From Bacteroidales bacterium UBA4360 (GTDB taxonomy: Bacteria > Bacteroidota > Bacteroidia > Bacteroidales > UBA932): a stretch of 64,000 nt of DNA. The DNA is taken from assembly GCA_002393945.1 (NCBI GenBank), contig DGSO01000011.1, forward strand, positions 62,001-126,000, in the 5' to 3' direction. Each line of letters opens with the position of its first letter. The stretch's first letter is position 1. Positions 41,137 through 49,200 of the stretch are shown piece by piece. Made by a program: the position numbers and the translations under genes. The notes beneath the pieces are model-generated. The model was not told the DNA's origin. It made no database searches and worked only from the letters and a program-made list of their open reading frames with translations.

Positions 41137-42470
41137 AAAGGGCCCTTCTGACATTGGCGGTGCTGTGTTTTGCCCTTGCGGGCAGGGCGCAGATAGTGAA
41201 CCGTCTCAATGTAGACAAGGACGTCTTTGAGAGATATGCCTGGGGCAGGATGCAGGAATACAGCCCGGACAATCTCGTTCTTGCCGATTCGCTCTATGCC
41301 CTTGGAAACCGTACCGGCAACTTCCGCTACAAGTGCCTGGCGCTGTCGCTGGAGTTCCCCGTGCGATTTGCGCAGGGGGATTATGCCAGGATGGATGAAT
41401 CGGCCCTGGAGCTGAAGGAAATCCTTGCCGACAAGCGCGACGCGCACTTCCGTTCGTTCTATTTTTCATCGCTGCACGAGTACTGCCAGTACCTGGTGCA
41501 TATCGGCAGGGCGTCTGACGCAATGCTTGAGGCGAGGGCTATGGAGAGGCTGGCATCGGCAGAAAAGAGGCCGCTGGGAAAGATGTACGCTTACAGGATC
41601 ATCGGCCTTATACAGAGCGACAGGGAAAATACCTTCCTGGCCATCAGGAATTTCGAGCAGGCGGTGCGATACTGCAAGGAGGCCCGCGCAGAGCAGGACC
41701 TTCCCAACCTCTACATCCTCATCGCGCAGGAGAACATCGCGATGCACAACTTCGTGGCGGCCGATGACTACTGCGTCCTGGCAGAGGGGTATCAGCAGTT
41801 TTCAAGGTCTATCGGCATGAAGGTACTCATGACAAGGGCCTATCTCTACTATACGCAGGGGCGTATGGACAGCTTCTGGGAAAGCTATTCGCAGCTCCTG
41901 GAGAACCCTCTCTATCAGCATCAGACCGACGCCGACAGCCGCCTTTCCATGGATATCTGCTACCTTCGCTCGAAGGGAAGGCTTGACGAGGCCCTTGCCG
42001 CCGCCGATTCCCTTGGCACCGCCCGTGCCCGCTTTGAACAGAAACATGGCATTTATGCCGATCTGGGCCGCTACGACGGGGCTTATTCGTCCCTGATGGG
42101 GCTCATGGGGGCCAAGGACTCCATATACATCAAGGTGCAGAACGAAGACCTTGCCATTCTGGATGCCGAAATGAACAACGCCGCCCTCCGTGAGGAGGCC
42201 CAGAGGCTCAAGGCCCAGAACCAGATTACCATCCTGCTGGGCTTTCTGGTGATGTTTGCCATCGCATTTTTCGCAATACTCCTGAGCCAGTGGCAGCTGA
42301 GGCAGAACCTTGAGGAGATGCGCCGGAAGAACAACGAGGCGCTTGCCGTTCGCCGAGCCTTCCAGAAGGCCATGGAGGCCAAGGAGGCAGAGAACAATTA
42401 CAAAGTGAAGATATTACAGAACCGTACTACAAATCCTCTTACAGGCTATGAAGATTTCCTCGATATTTAA
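41133..42470 (+). CDS. Kinase-less TPR sensor protein
   Basis: 445 residues starting with GTG that overlaps the previous stop (GTGA), with signal peptide MKRALLTLAVLCFALAGRAQ. TPR-like helical repeats occupy ~20-350, followed by a transmembrane helix (ITILLGFLVMFAIAFFAILL) and a coiled coil. It has the same order as the histidine kinase two genes upstream, but ends at NRTTNPLTGYEDFLDI. This looks like the first turn of a HisKA domain with the His position replaced by Asn and no ATPase domain. It could modulate the neighbouring kinase as a heterodimer, or be a decayed kinase. Confidence 0.75.
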   Translation: MKRALLTLAVLCFALAGRAQIVNRLNVDKDVFERYAWGRMQEYSPDNLVLADSLYALGNRTGNFRYKCLALSLEFPVRFAQGDYARMDESALELKEILADKRDAHFRSFYFSSLHEYCQYLVHIGRASDAMLEARAMERLASAEKRPLGKMYAYRIIGLIQSDRENTFLAIRNFEQAVRYCKEARAEQDLPNLYILIAQENIAMHNFVAADDYCVLAEGYQQFSRSIGMKVLMTRAYLYYTQGRMDSFWESYSQLLENPLYQHQTDADSRLSMDICYLRSKGRLDEALAAADSLGTARARFEQKHGIYADLGRYDGAYSSLMGLMGAKDSIYIKVQNEDLAILDAEMNNAALREEAQRLKAQNQITILLGFLVMFAIAFFAILLSQWQLRQNLEEMRRKNNEALAVRRAFQKAMEAKEAENNYKVKILQNRTTNPLTGYEDFLDI

Positions 42471-42870
42471 GCACCACTCCTCTGAACTGGTGGCGCTTGC
42501 CATATTCCTTGTTGGCTCTGCCCTTGCCATGCTGGGGCTCATCCAGAAGGTACCGCTTATCCTTGGCATCCTGGGGGTTGTAATACTTGCCTCAGGCCTG
42601 TTCTTCTTCTGTATAAGGTACACTTCGGAGAAGGTGTACAAGGACTATTACAAGGACAGTTATGAGATAGAGCATGATACCATTGAAGAGGAGATCAGGA
42701 AGTCCATGGTCTATCACCGCTATCAGGAGGCCGTCCTGGCGCGCTACGAAAGCGCCTGCCGGGACCTTGGCCTTGTGGACGAGCAGAAGGACTGGCTCCT
42801 TGACCTTCTCATGGCAGAAAAGGACAAGGTAGACCAGCAGCTTGCCTCAGAGGGCGGCGGACATATCTAA
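42448..42870 (+). CDS. Small membrane protein of unknown function
   Basis: 140 residues. Two closely spaced transmembrane segments (~14-33 and ~37-56) form a hairpin, followed by a charged, probably helical cytoplasmic tail (~60-140). It overlaps the 3' end of the kinase-less sensor by 23 nt in another frame and ends 4 nt into the convergent phosphotransferase gene. I do not recognise a family. Its position suggests an accessory of the two-component operon. Confidence 0.7.
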   Translation: MKISSIFKHHSSELVALAIFLVGSALAMLGLIQKVPLILGILGVVILASGLFFFCIRYTSEKVYKDYYKDSYEIEHDTIEEEIRKSMVYHRYQEAVLARYESACRDLGLVDEQKDWLLDLLMAEKDKVDQQLASEGGGHI

Positions 42871-43709
42871 ATGGTGTCTATCATGGCCGCAAGGCCGTCT
42901 GTCATAGGAGTTTTGCCTCCGGTGATCTTACCCCAGGAGAAGATGACTTTGATGAGTGCATAGGGCATGAGGGAACGCTCTATGGCGTGGATTTCGTCTT
43001 CGTTTTCCGTTCCGAAATACTCTTTTGCAAACAGCAGCCAGTGCTTTTTGAGCGTGTCCGGAGTGAGGTGGAATATGTTGTCTGCCCTTTCAGGTCCTAT
43101 GAAGTTGGTGGCGTAGTAGAGCATGGAGAGGTCCCACTGGGGGGCGCCGTAACCGAATTCGCCTACGTCTATCCAAAGGTTTCTGGCGCCGTCTGTTATG
43201 ATGTTTCCTATGTGGAGGTCTCCGTGGAGGCAGGTTGTGGCAGAAGGCAGGTTATAGAGCCTTGTGAGGACTTTGTCCCGCTGGGCGTCCGTAAGGCTTT
43301 CTATGGCCATTATACCGGCCTTGTAGAACTCCCTTTCGTCGGGGAGTTTTGCCGTGTCGGCCTGTTTTGTGTGGAGTTCTTTTGCGAGGCGGGCAAAGAG
43401 CCGTGAAAGGGGCTCCAGCTGCTCCGGTTCCTGGGAGATGATGCGGGTGAAGGAGCGCTTGTTGCGTATGAGTTCGTATTCTGTGCCGAAACGCTCGCCG
43501 TCAGTTACCAGGCGGAACGGCCGAGGAGTGGGCAGGCCCATCTGGAAAACTGTCATGTTCACGCCGAATTCGCGCTCTACGCTTCCCATGTCATACCCCT
43601 TGTTAAAGAGCTTCAGAAGCCGTTTTCCGTCTTTGCTGTCGTATGACAGCGCCGTTCCTCCTTCGCCTGTGAGGATATAGTCTTCGAGATTTATCTTTTC
43701 GTATTTCAT
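42867..43709 (-). CDS. Aminoglycoside/choline-kinase-like phosphotransferase (TIGR02172-type)
   Basis: 280 residues with a protein-kinase-like APH fold. It has a glycine-rich N-lobe (TGEGGTALSYDSKDGKRLLKLF), the catalytic loop HGDLHIGN (162-169) and the metal-binding Asp in IDVGEF (D181). The pattern fits the TIGR02172 family described from Fibrobacter and Bacteroidales. The substrate is unknown and antibiotic resistance should not be assumed. The start MKYEKINLE is chosen because a TATCTTTG -7 box ends 5 nt upstream of its ATG. Its end overlaps the convergent membrane-protein gene by 4 bp. Confidence 0.85.
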   Translation of the reverse strand: MKYEKINLEDYILTGEGGTALSYDSKDGKRLLKLFNKGYDMGSVEREFGVNMTVFQMGLPTPRPFRLVTDGERFGTEYELIRNKRSFTRIISQEPEQLEPLSRLFARLAKELHTKQADTAKLPDEREFYKAGIMAIESLTDAQRDKVLTRLYNLPSATTCLHGDLHIGNIITDGARNLWIDVGEFGYGAPQWDLSMLYYATNFIGPERADNIFHLTPDTLKKHWLLFAKEYFGTENEDEIHAIERSLMPYALIKVIFSWGKITGGKTPMTDGLAAMIDTI

Positions 43710-43714
43710 GATTG

Positions 43715-43722
43715 CAAAGATA
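43715..43722 (-). promoter_or_regulatory. -7 box of the phosphotransferase gene
   Basis: TATCTTTG on the minus strand, 5 nt from the ATG; a leaderless message is likely. Confidence 0.55.
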
Positions 43723-43732
43723 GCAAAAATAT

Positions 43733-43944
43733 GCGCAAGGTGTGCTTTTGTGTGGGGGACCTTGTGCACTGTAGGGCCTGTACGGCTGATTCATGCGCAA
43801 GGTCCCGGCTTTAAAATTCCACCTTGTGCACCACTGGGTGATGGGATGACGAATGAACGGCCCTGGAGAGTGTTCCGGGGCCGTTTCAGAACTTCAATTA
43901 CGATACATTCAGAAAAGTTTATACGTTTCCGAATGTCTGCCCGG
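43733..43944 (+). repeat. Duplicated leader segment upstream of hicA, copy 1
   Basis: About 210 bp nearly identical to 44641-44865. It contains the half-palindromes ACCTTGTGCAC and GCGCAAGGT and a hairpin (AACGGCCC / GGGGCCGTT, 43857-43885), and ends with GTTTATACGTTTCCGAATGT. It contains no supported gene. It may carry a terminator and operator for the hicAB module that follows. Confidence 0.8.
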
Positions 43945-43993
43945 AAAAGAATATCTATTATTGTATCGAAAGGCATGCTATTAATGCTTATGA

Positions 43994-44025
43994 TTTGTTT
44001 AATGATATATTATTTTATATCTTTG
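43994..44025 (+). promoter_or_regulatory. Promoter of hicAB module 1
   Basis: TTTG (43994-43997) and TATCTTTG (44018-44025) with 20 bp between. The hicA ATG is only 2 nt after the -7 box. Confidence 0.65.
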
Positions 44026-44027
44026 CA

Positions 44028-44222
44028 ATGAGAAGGTACAAGGTCAAGGAAGTAATCAGAATGCTTGAAGATGACGGGTGGTATCTTGTCGCCAAGAGAG
44101 GGAGCCACCGTCAATTTAAGCATAGTCAGAAAAAAGGAAGAGTAACGGTAAACGAGAAACCTTCTGCAACATTGGATCAGGAAATATTGAACAGCATCTG
44201 GAAACAGGCCGGATGGAAATGA
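44028..44222 (+). CDS. hicA: HicA-family mRNA interferase toxin (module 1)
   Basis: 64 residues, the usual HicA size, with a dsRNA-binding-like fold. The pattern LEDDGWYLVAKRGSHRQFKH includes the conserved catalytic His27, and the protein ends IWKQAGWK. HicA cleaves mRNA and is neutralised by HicB. The ATG is the first Met of the conserved MRRYKV start. hicB begins within its stop codon (ATGA). Confidence 0.92.
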   Translation: MRRYKVKEVIRMLEDDGWYLVAKRGSHRQFKHSQKKGRVTVNEKPSATLDQEILNSIWKQAGWK

Positions 44223-44626
44223 ATATGGCAAAAATTGATATACTTATCGACTATACTGATAATTTTGCTGCATGTCCGCAGAATGGTGATATTGCGTGCA
44301 TATCTACAGGGCGTACACTGGATGAGGTTAAGGCTAATATTGTGTCGGCGCTGGAGTTTCATAGAGATGGCTTGCTGGAAGACGGCATAGCGTTGCCAAA
44401 GGAACTGCAGGGCGATATTGTACCTGTTTTCCATCTTAGCACGCGAGCTCAACTAAAATATACAGACCGATATATTACCAGAAAGGCCCTTGCCCGCGAA
44501 ACCGGCATTGCTGAGCAGCAGCTGAGCCATTATGCGAACGGTCTTCGCCATCCCCGCCCCGCAATGCAACAACGCATTGCCGATGGTATCCGCGCCATCA
44601 GCCAGCGCCTGCTGCTCATCTTCTAA
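44219..44626 (+). CDS. hicB: HicB-family antitoxin with C-terminal helix-turn-helix (module 1)
   Basis: 135 residues from the ATG that overlaps the hicA stop. The N-terminal partial RNase-H-like HicB fold contains IDYTDNFAACPQNGDIACISTGRTLDEVKANI. The C-terminal part is an XRE/Cro-like helix-turn-helix (TRKALARETGIAEQQLSHYANGLR) that should bind the module's own promoter. The last 17 residues, RIADGIRAISQRLLLIF, are identical to those of the second HicB, also at DNA level. Confidence 0.92.
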   Translation: MNMAKIDILIDYTDNFAACPQNGDIACISTGRTLDEVKANIVSALEFHRDGLLEDGIALPKELQGDIVPVFHLSTRAQLKYTDRYITRKALARETGIAEQQLSHYANGLRHPRPAMQQRIADGIRAISQRLLLIF

Positions 44627-44640
44627 GGTATGTGAACTTT

Positions 44641-44865
44641 GCGCAAGATGTGCTTTTGAGTTGAGGACCTTGTGCACTGTAGGGCCTGTACGGCTGATTC
44701 ATGCGCAAGGTCCCGGCTTTAAAATTCCACCTTGTGCACCACTGGGTGCAGGGATGACGAATGAACGGCCCCGGAGAGTGTTCTGGGGCCGTTTCTGAAA
44801 GATATTTGCACTTCAATTACGATACATTACGAAAAGTTTATACGTTTCCGAATGTCTGTCCGGAA
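44641..44865 (+). repeat. Duplicated leader segment, copy 2 (between the hicAB modules)
   Basis: Nearly identical to 43733-43944, with a 12-bp insertion near 44800. The hairpin AACGGCCCC / GGGGCCGTT (44764-44793) can terminate hicAB module 1. No gene is supported within it. Confidence 0.8.
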
Positions 44866-44922
44866 TTATTTGCATATTATTGTAGTCAACGAATTTTGTT
44901 GGCTATGAATAATAAGGATTAT

Positions 44923-44953
44923 TTTGATAATGGTATAATTATTTATACCTTTG
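44923..44953 (+). promoter_or_regulatory. Promoter of hicAB module 2
   Basis: TTTG (44923-44926) and TACCTTTG (44946-44953), spacing exactly 19 bp. The leader to the hicA ATG is 18 nt, longer than in module 1. Confidence 0.75.
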
Positions 44954-44971
44954 CAGGTGGAGGGACGGTTC

Positions 44972-45166
44972 ATGAGGAGGTATAAAGTGAGTCAGGTTAT
45001 TGACATGCTGCTTGATGATGGCTGGGAGCTTGACCGTGTACGTGGAGACCATCGGCAGTTTGTACATAAGACAAAGCCTGGGACAGTGACTGTCAGGGGA
45101 AAGAAGAGTGACGATTTGAGTCAGTTTCTTCTTAACAGTATATGGAAACAAGCCGGGTGGAGATGA
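44972..45166 (+). CDS. hicA: HicA-family toxin (module 2)
   Basis: 64 residues, aligned over its full length with the first HicA (MRRYKV…DDGW…RGDHRQF…NSIWKQAGW) but diverged in the middle, with catalytic His27 kept. The start is chosen by that alignment; the frame is open a few codons upstream but not conserved. The divergence suggests the two toxins may no longer be neutralised by each other's antitoxin. Confidence 0.92.
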   Translation: MRRYKVSQVIDMLLDDGWELDRVRGDHRQFVHKTKPGTVTVRGKKSDDLSQFLLNSIWKQAGWR

Positions 45167-45576
45167 ATTATATGAAACAGGTTATCATAAACATTGACTG
45201 GATGGATCACAATTTTGGAGCGGCGCCCCAGAATCAGGATATTGCATGTGTTGCTACCGCGAAGACTCTGGAGGCCGTCGAGGACGAAATTGTGGAGGCT
45301 CTTCAGTTTCACATCGAGGGCATGCGCTCCCATGGTGAATCCATCCCTGAAGAGTTCCTTGGGGACTGGGAACCGCATTTCGTCTTGACAACCAGGGCTC
45401 AATTACGTTATTCCGATGATTTCATAACTTTCAAAGCTCTGTCGAAAGTAACAGGCATAAACGAACAGCAGCTCAGCCATTACGCCAACGGCCGGAAAAT
45501 ACCCCGTCCAGCCACCCGTAAACGCATTGCCGATGGTATCCGCGCCATCAGCCAGCGCCTGCTGCTCATCTTCTGA
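45163..45576 (+). CDS. hicB: HicB-family antitoxin with C-terminal helix-turn-helix (module 2)
   Basis: 137 residues; ATG overlaps the hicA stop as in module 1. The HicB domain (IDWMDHNFGAAPQNQDIACVATAKTLEAVEDEI) is diverged, whereas the HTH (LSKVTGINEQQLSHYANGRK) and especially the last ~50 bp match module 1. This suggests duplication followed by conversion at the 3' end, or that the duplication junction lies there. Confidence 0.92.
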   Translation: MNYMKQVIINIDWMDHNFGAAPQNQDIACVATAKTLEAVEDEIVEALQFHIEGMRSHGESIPEEFLGDWEPHFVLTTRAQLRYSDDFITFKALSKVTGINEQQLSHYANGRKIPRPATRKRIADGIRAISQRLLLIF

Positions 45577-45588
45577 AGCGTGTGATGG

Positions 45589-45954
45589 CTACATTCCCAG
45601 CATCAGGACGGGGGAGATGCCAAGGACGGCGCAGAGGGCTTTGGCAATGCGAAGGGTGGGCTCTGCCCTGCCGGAAACGTAGTCGCTCACGCGTGAGGGG
45701 CTCACTCCAATCATTCCGGCAAGTTCTTTCTGGGTCATTCCTTTTTCTTCAAGGGAGTCTTGAATAAGTTCTGAGACCGTAGGCTTGCCGATGGGGAAGT
45801 GCTCCTTTTCATAAGCAATCACAAAGTCTGACATAATTGCGAGTTCAATAGCCTCCGGGGCCGATGCAGGCTTGCTGTCATCTACGAGTGGCAGCAATTC
45901 CTCAACCCTGCGAAGGGCGTATTCATACCTCATTTGATTCAAATCCTTTTTCAT
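45589..45954 (-). CDS. HigA-like XRE-family antitoxin/regulator
   Basis: 121 residues. The N-terminal half (YEYALRRVEELLPLVDD … IGKPTVSELIQDSLEEKG) and HTH (MTQKELAGMIGVSPSRVSDYVSGRAEPTL) match the COG5499 HigA group, which normally follows a HigB toxin gene. Here the gene upstream is only a 40-codon ORF, so the usual toxin appears to be missing or replaced. It is convergent with hicB module 2, with 12 bp between stops. Confidence 0.85.
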   Translation of the reverse strand: MKKDLNQMRYEYALRRVEELLPLVDDSKPASAPEAIELAIMSDFVIAYEKEHFPIGKPTVSELIQDSLEEKGMTQKELAGMIGVSPSRVSDYVSGRAEPTLRIAKALCAVLGISPVLMLGM

Positions 45955-46017
45955 ATCGTACTCGCATCTATTTTATCATAATCCTGATGAGTGCAGCGGA
46001 ATCTGAAAAAGAGATAT

Positions 46018-46140
46018 TCATTTGACTTCAAGATTGAATGTGCAAGATTTATTCTCCTGCAGTCTCATTCGTTTTTCAAGAAGTCCATTCATCTTGACAG
46101 ATGAACTTTTTATTGCCATATTCTTTTCGTCACGTTTCAT
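46018..46140 (-). CDS. Possible small basic protein upstream of the HigA-like gene
   Basis: A 40-codon ORF (MKRDEKNMAIKSS… ending CTFNLEVK) with its ATG 5 nt after a TATCTTTG box, as for other genes here. It is rich in Lys/Arg and has no signal peptide. It lies 63 nt before the HigA-like gene on the same strand and could be a relic toxin, a new small partner or a leader peptide. No family is recognised; it may also be only a transcribed leader. Confidence 0.4.
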   Translation of the reverse strand: MKRDEKNMAIKSSSVKMNGLLEKRMRLQENKSCTFNLEVK

Positions 46141-46145
46141 TACTG

Positions 46146-46175
46146 CAAAGATATGGAATTATTCGAAAAGACAAA
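46146..46175 (-). promoter_or_regulatory. Promoter of the HigA-like operon
   Basis: On the minus strand TTTG and TATCTTTG are 18 bp apart; the small ORF starts 5 nt below. Confidence 0.6.
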
Positions 46176-46196
46176 CAGATGGTGGACCTGGGACGG

Positions 46197-46232
46197 AAAA
46201 AACCACCCGGGCCGTTATGGCGGTCCGGGTGG
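46197..46232 (-). terminator. Terminator of the fimbrial operon
   Basis: CCACCCGG and CCGGGTGG form an extended GC stem (46203-46232) followed on the minus strand by six T (46202-46197). It lies 22 bp after the stop of the 1237-residue protein gene. Confidence 0.85.
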
Positions 46233-46254
46233 AATTAAATAGGAAGCTCAACTA

Positions 46255-49200
46255 TCAATAGTCTGTGTAATAGTAGGTTACAACTATACTTCTGAGCCTG
46301 TTCCAGTACCTTGTTTGGCCTTGTCTCCTTGGCGCCATGGTGAAGGACAGTGAAGATGCTGCACTGCCTGTCCAGGATGCTGAAGTTGAGTTATTGGACG
46401 GTCCGGAGTATGATCCTGTTGAAGGAGTTACAGTTCCACGTCCATAGTTGTATGATTCATAAGTGAAATCGACACGTGTGACAGTAAAATCAGCCAATGA
46501 CTCGGAAGAAGATATGCTCAGGACTCCATCGTAATCTTGCGCTCCCAATCCCCAAATGCCGTTGGAACGGTAACCGACCTCAATGTAGTTTGCATTCTTG
46601 TTCTCAACATTTTCAACTTCCAAAGTCAAGCCTTGGACTGTGTAAGTGTCAGATGTGAACGTTCCTGAAGTGGTAGCGATTGCAGAAGTAGTGACAGTTC
46701 TCCTTATGCCAACCTTGACTGTACAGGTTGCGGTGTATCCACCATCTTCAGTTCTTACCGTAATGGTGGTTGTTCCCTTGGCGACTGCGGTGACAAGACC
46801 GGTGTCGGAAACGGTTGCAACTGCAGGGTTGGAACTGGTCCAGGTGACGTTCTTGTTGACTGCATCGGCAGGGGTGACGGTTGCTATGAGCTGCTCAGTC
46901 TGGCTGGTGCCACCGATTATTATAAGCGTTGTGGAGGTCTTGTTTAGAGACACACCTTCCACAGGAGTAGGAACCACGTGAACCGTACAGGTGGCGGTGA
47001 GGCCGTTGCTGGAGGTTGCAGTGATGGTGGCCGTGCCGTATGCAACGCCACGTACTACACCGGTGTTGGATACAGTAGCTATGGAGCTGTCGGAGGATGT
47101 CCATGTGACAGTCTTGTCAGTAGCGTTGGAAGGCGCAACTGTAGCTACGAGTGTCCTTGTCTTGTTAAGGCCAAGGTTCAGCGACGTCCTGTCAAGAGTA
47201 ATGCGCTTGACCTCGATAGGAGCTACGGTGATGACGCAGGTGGCGCTCTGGCCGCTGTGGGCGGCGGTGATGCGGGCTGTACCCACTGATACTGCCGTGA
47301 CCTTGCCGTTGCCGTCTACGGTAGCGACAGAGGTGTTGTCCGAAGTCCATGAAATTTCACCGGTGCCGGTTTCTGCGGGCCAGATTGTAGCCTTTATGGT
47401 CTTGGTTTCACCAGCATGCATGGTATGGCTTGTGGGATCCACAGTGATTCTCTGGGCCTTGTTGCCGTGAGAGGCCTCGTGGTAGATGGCGTTGGCGTTG
47501 TCGTAGGCGTTGAGAGTTACGGCGTAGCTTCCGTCAAAGCCGTTGGCCGTGGTGATAGTCTTGAGAGCCAGCGTGGCAGAGCGTGCAGTGCCGGTAATGG
47601 TGTAAGTATAGAGACCTTCGTCAACGTCAACGACGTGCCATGCTGTTCCAGAAGTGCTCTGAGGGATGAGACCGTCAAGTTTGAGCTGCACCGTACGGCC
47701 TCCGGAAGGATAGGCATCGTCATCGTCAAGATAGAAGGTGAAGTTGACGTTGGTGTATGCGCCTGCACCGTCGTTGTCAAATTCCAGATCACGGAAATTG
47801 AACATGTTGTAATTGTAGAAACTGTCATTTCCCTTGTTGAAATACTGGTTGTCTACATATACCTTGCCGGCGCTTTGAGCCTTGTTGGTCTTGAAATGGC
47901 AGGTGAAGAGCATGCCTTCCATGGTCTCTTCCAGTGCCTGATACTCATTGTAGGTGAGCGTGCGCACATAGTGGAAGGTCTTGCTGGTGGTCTTGCCGTC
48001 ACAGATGCTGTATCCGTTTTCTACAGGCAGGTTGTCCTTAGGGTATTTGGCTGTATTCGGGGTTATGGAAAGCTGGTCGGACTCGAGCTGGAATACCAGA
48101 GGGAACATGCTTTCCGGAAGCATCTTGGGGATGGTAATATTGACGTTGATTCCCTCTCCGGCCACATTCTCCACGTAGTCTTCGCCGTAGTCGGGATTGA
48201 TTTCGTCGGCAACGCATTGCACTATCATGTTCTGGCGCGGCATTAGGTAATACACAATGTCACGATAGATAGTGTGCGTGGCGTCTATGCGGCCCTCGAT
48301 ACGTATGGTCTGGGTTGTCTTGTCGGAGTTGTCCGGGGTGTTGATGGTGAACTTGAGGGTACGGAAACCTTCGGCATCCTTTGCTGTGGATGCGCCCATG
48401 GCTTTCATCTTGCCATTGGCGCCGCCATCCACCACGGTGCCGGTTTCGGCAACGATGGCGGCGTCCAAAGTGGTGGAAATAACGTTCACAGGGCCGGTTT
48501 TGGCGCCGATTGTAATGGTGACCGGACCGTCTTCGGAAACGAGGGCGTTGTTTGCGCTCATATCGCCTTCGGTGGCGTCCTCAATGAACTTATATTTGAG
48601 CTCGAATTCGGCACGGCCTTCGACGAAGGTCCAGCCGGTGTGGGCAACGGCAATACGGCCGATACCGTCGGAAATATCGGTCAGTGCTGCTACGGAAGCA
48701 TCCTGGGAGATGTCTCCGGTACCACCGGTGGAACCGGCGGCTGCTGCGGTTTCTGCACCGGCCTTTGCAACGTTGGTGATACGGATGTGGTAACGGAAGT
48801 TACGGAAGATGGCGTAGGGACCGTCTTCGTCCTTGAAGTCTACCTTGTAGTAGCAGGGAACGCCGTTTGCAAGGTCCAGATACGTTCCAGGATTTGCGCG
48901 CTCTAGTTCTTTCCAGTTTTTTGGTTGTCCGTCGTTGAAATAGGACGTGTTATGAGGATAGAAAGTACCGTGAATAATCATGTACGAGGCAGGCATGTCG
49001 CTCGCGGGCTTCGGCCTTTCGTACATGTAGACGCTACTTACTATTCCCTCGCCATCGCCCTCGCCGGTACCCCAGACTACGGAAGCGTCGTCAGGGTCTG
49101 TGTCAATAAGTTCAGTTCCTACCGGGGAGAAGCCGGGATAGGTGTTTTTGAGACCGGTGTTTGGCGTAACATTCTTGTTGACGTACAGGGAATCCTTGTA

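Noticed and set aside
43708..44031. 107-codon frame in the hicAB leader
   Set aside because: It lies in the duplicated non-coding leader, is out of step between the two copies after the conserved part, and overlaps the phosphotransferase promoter.
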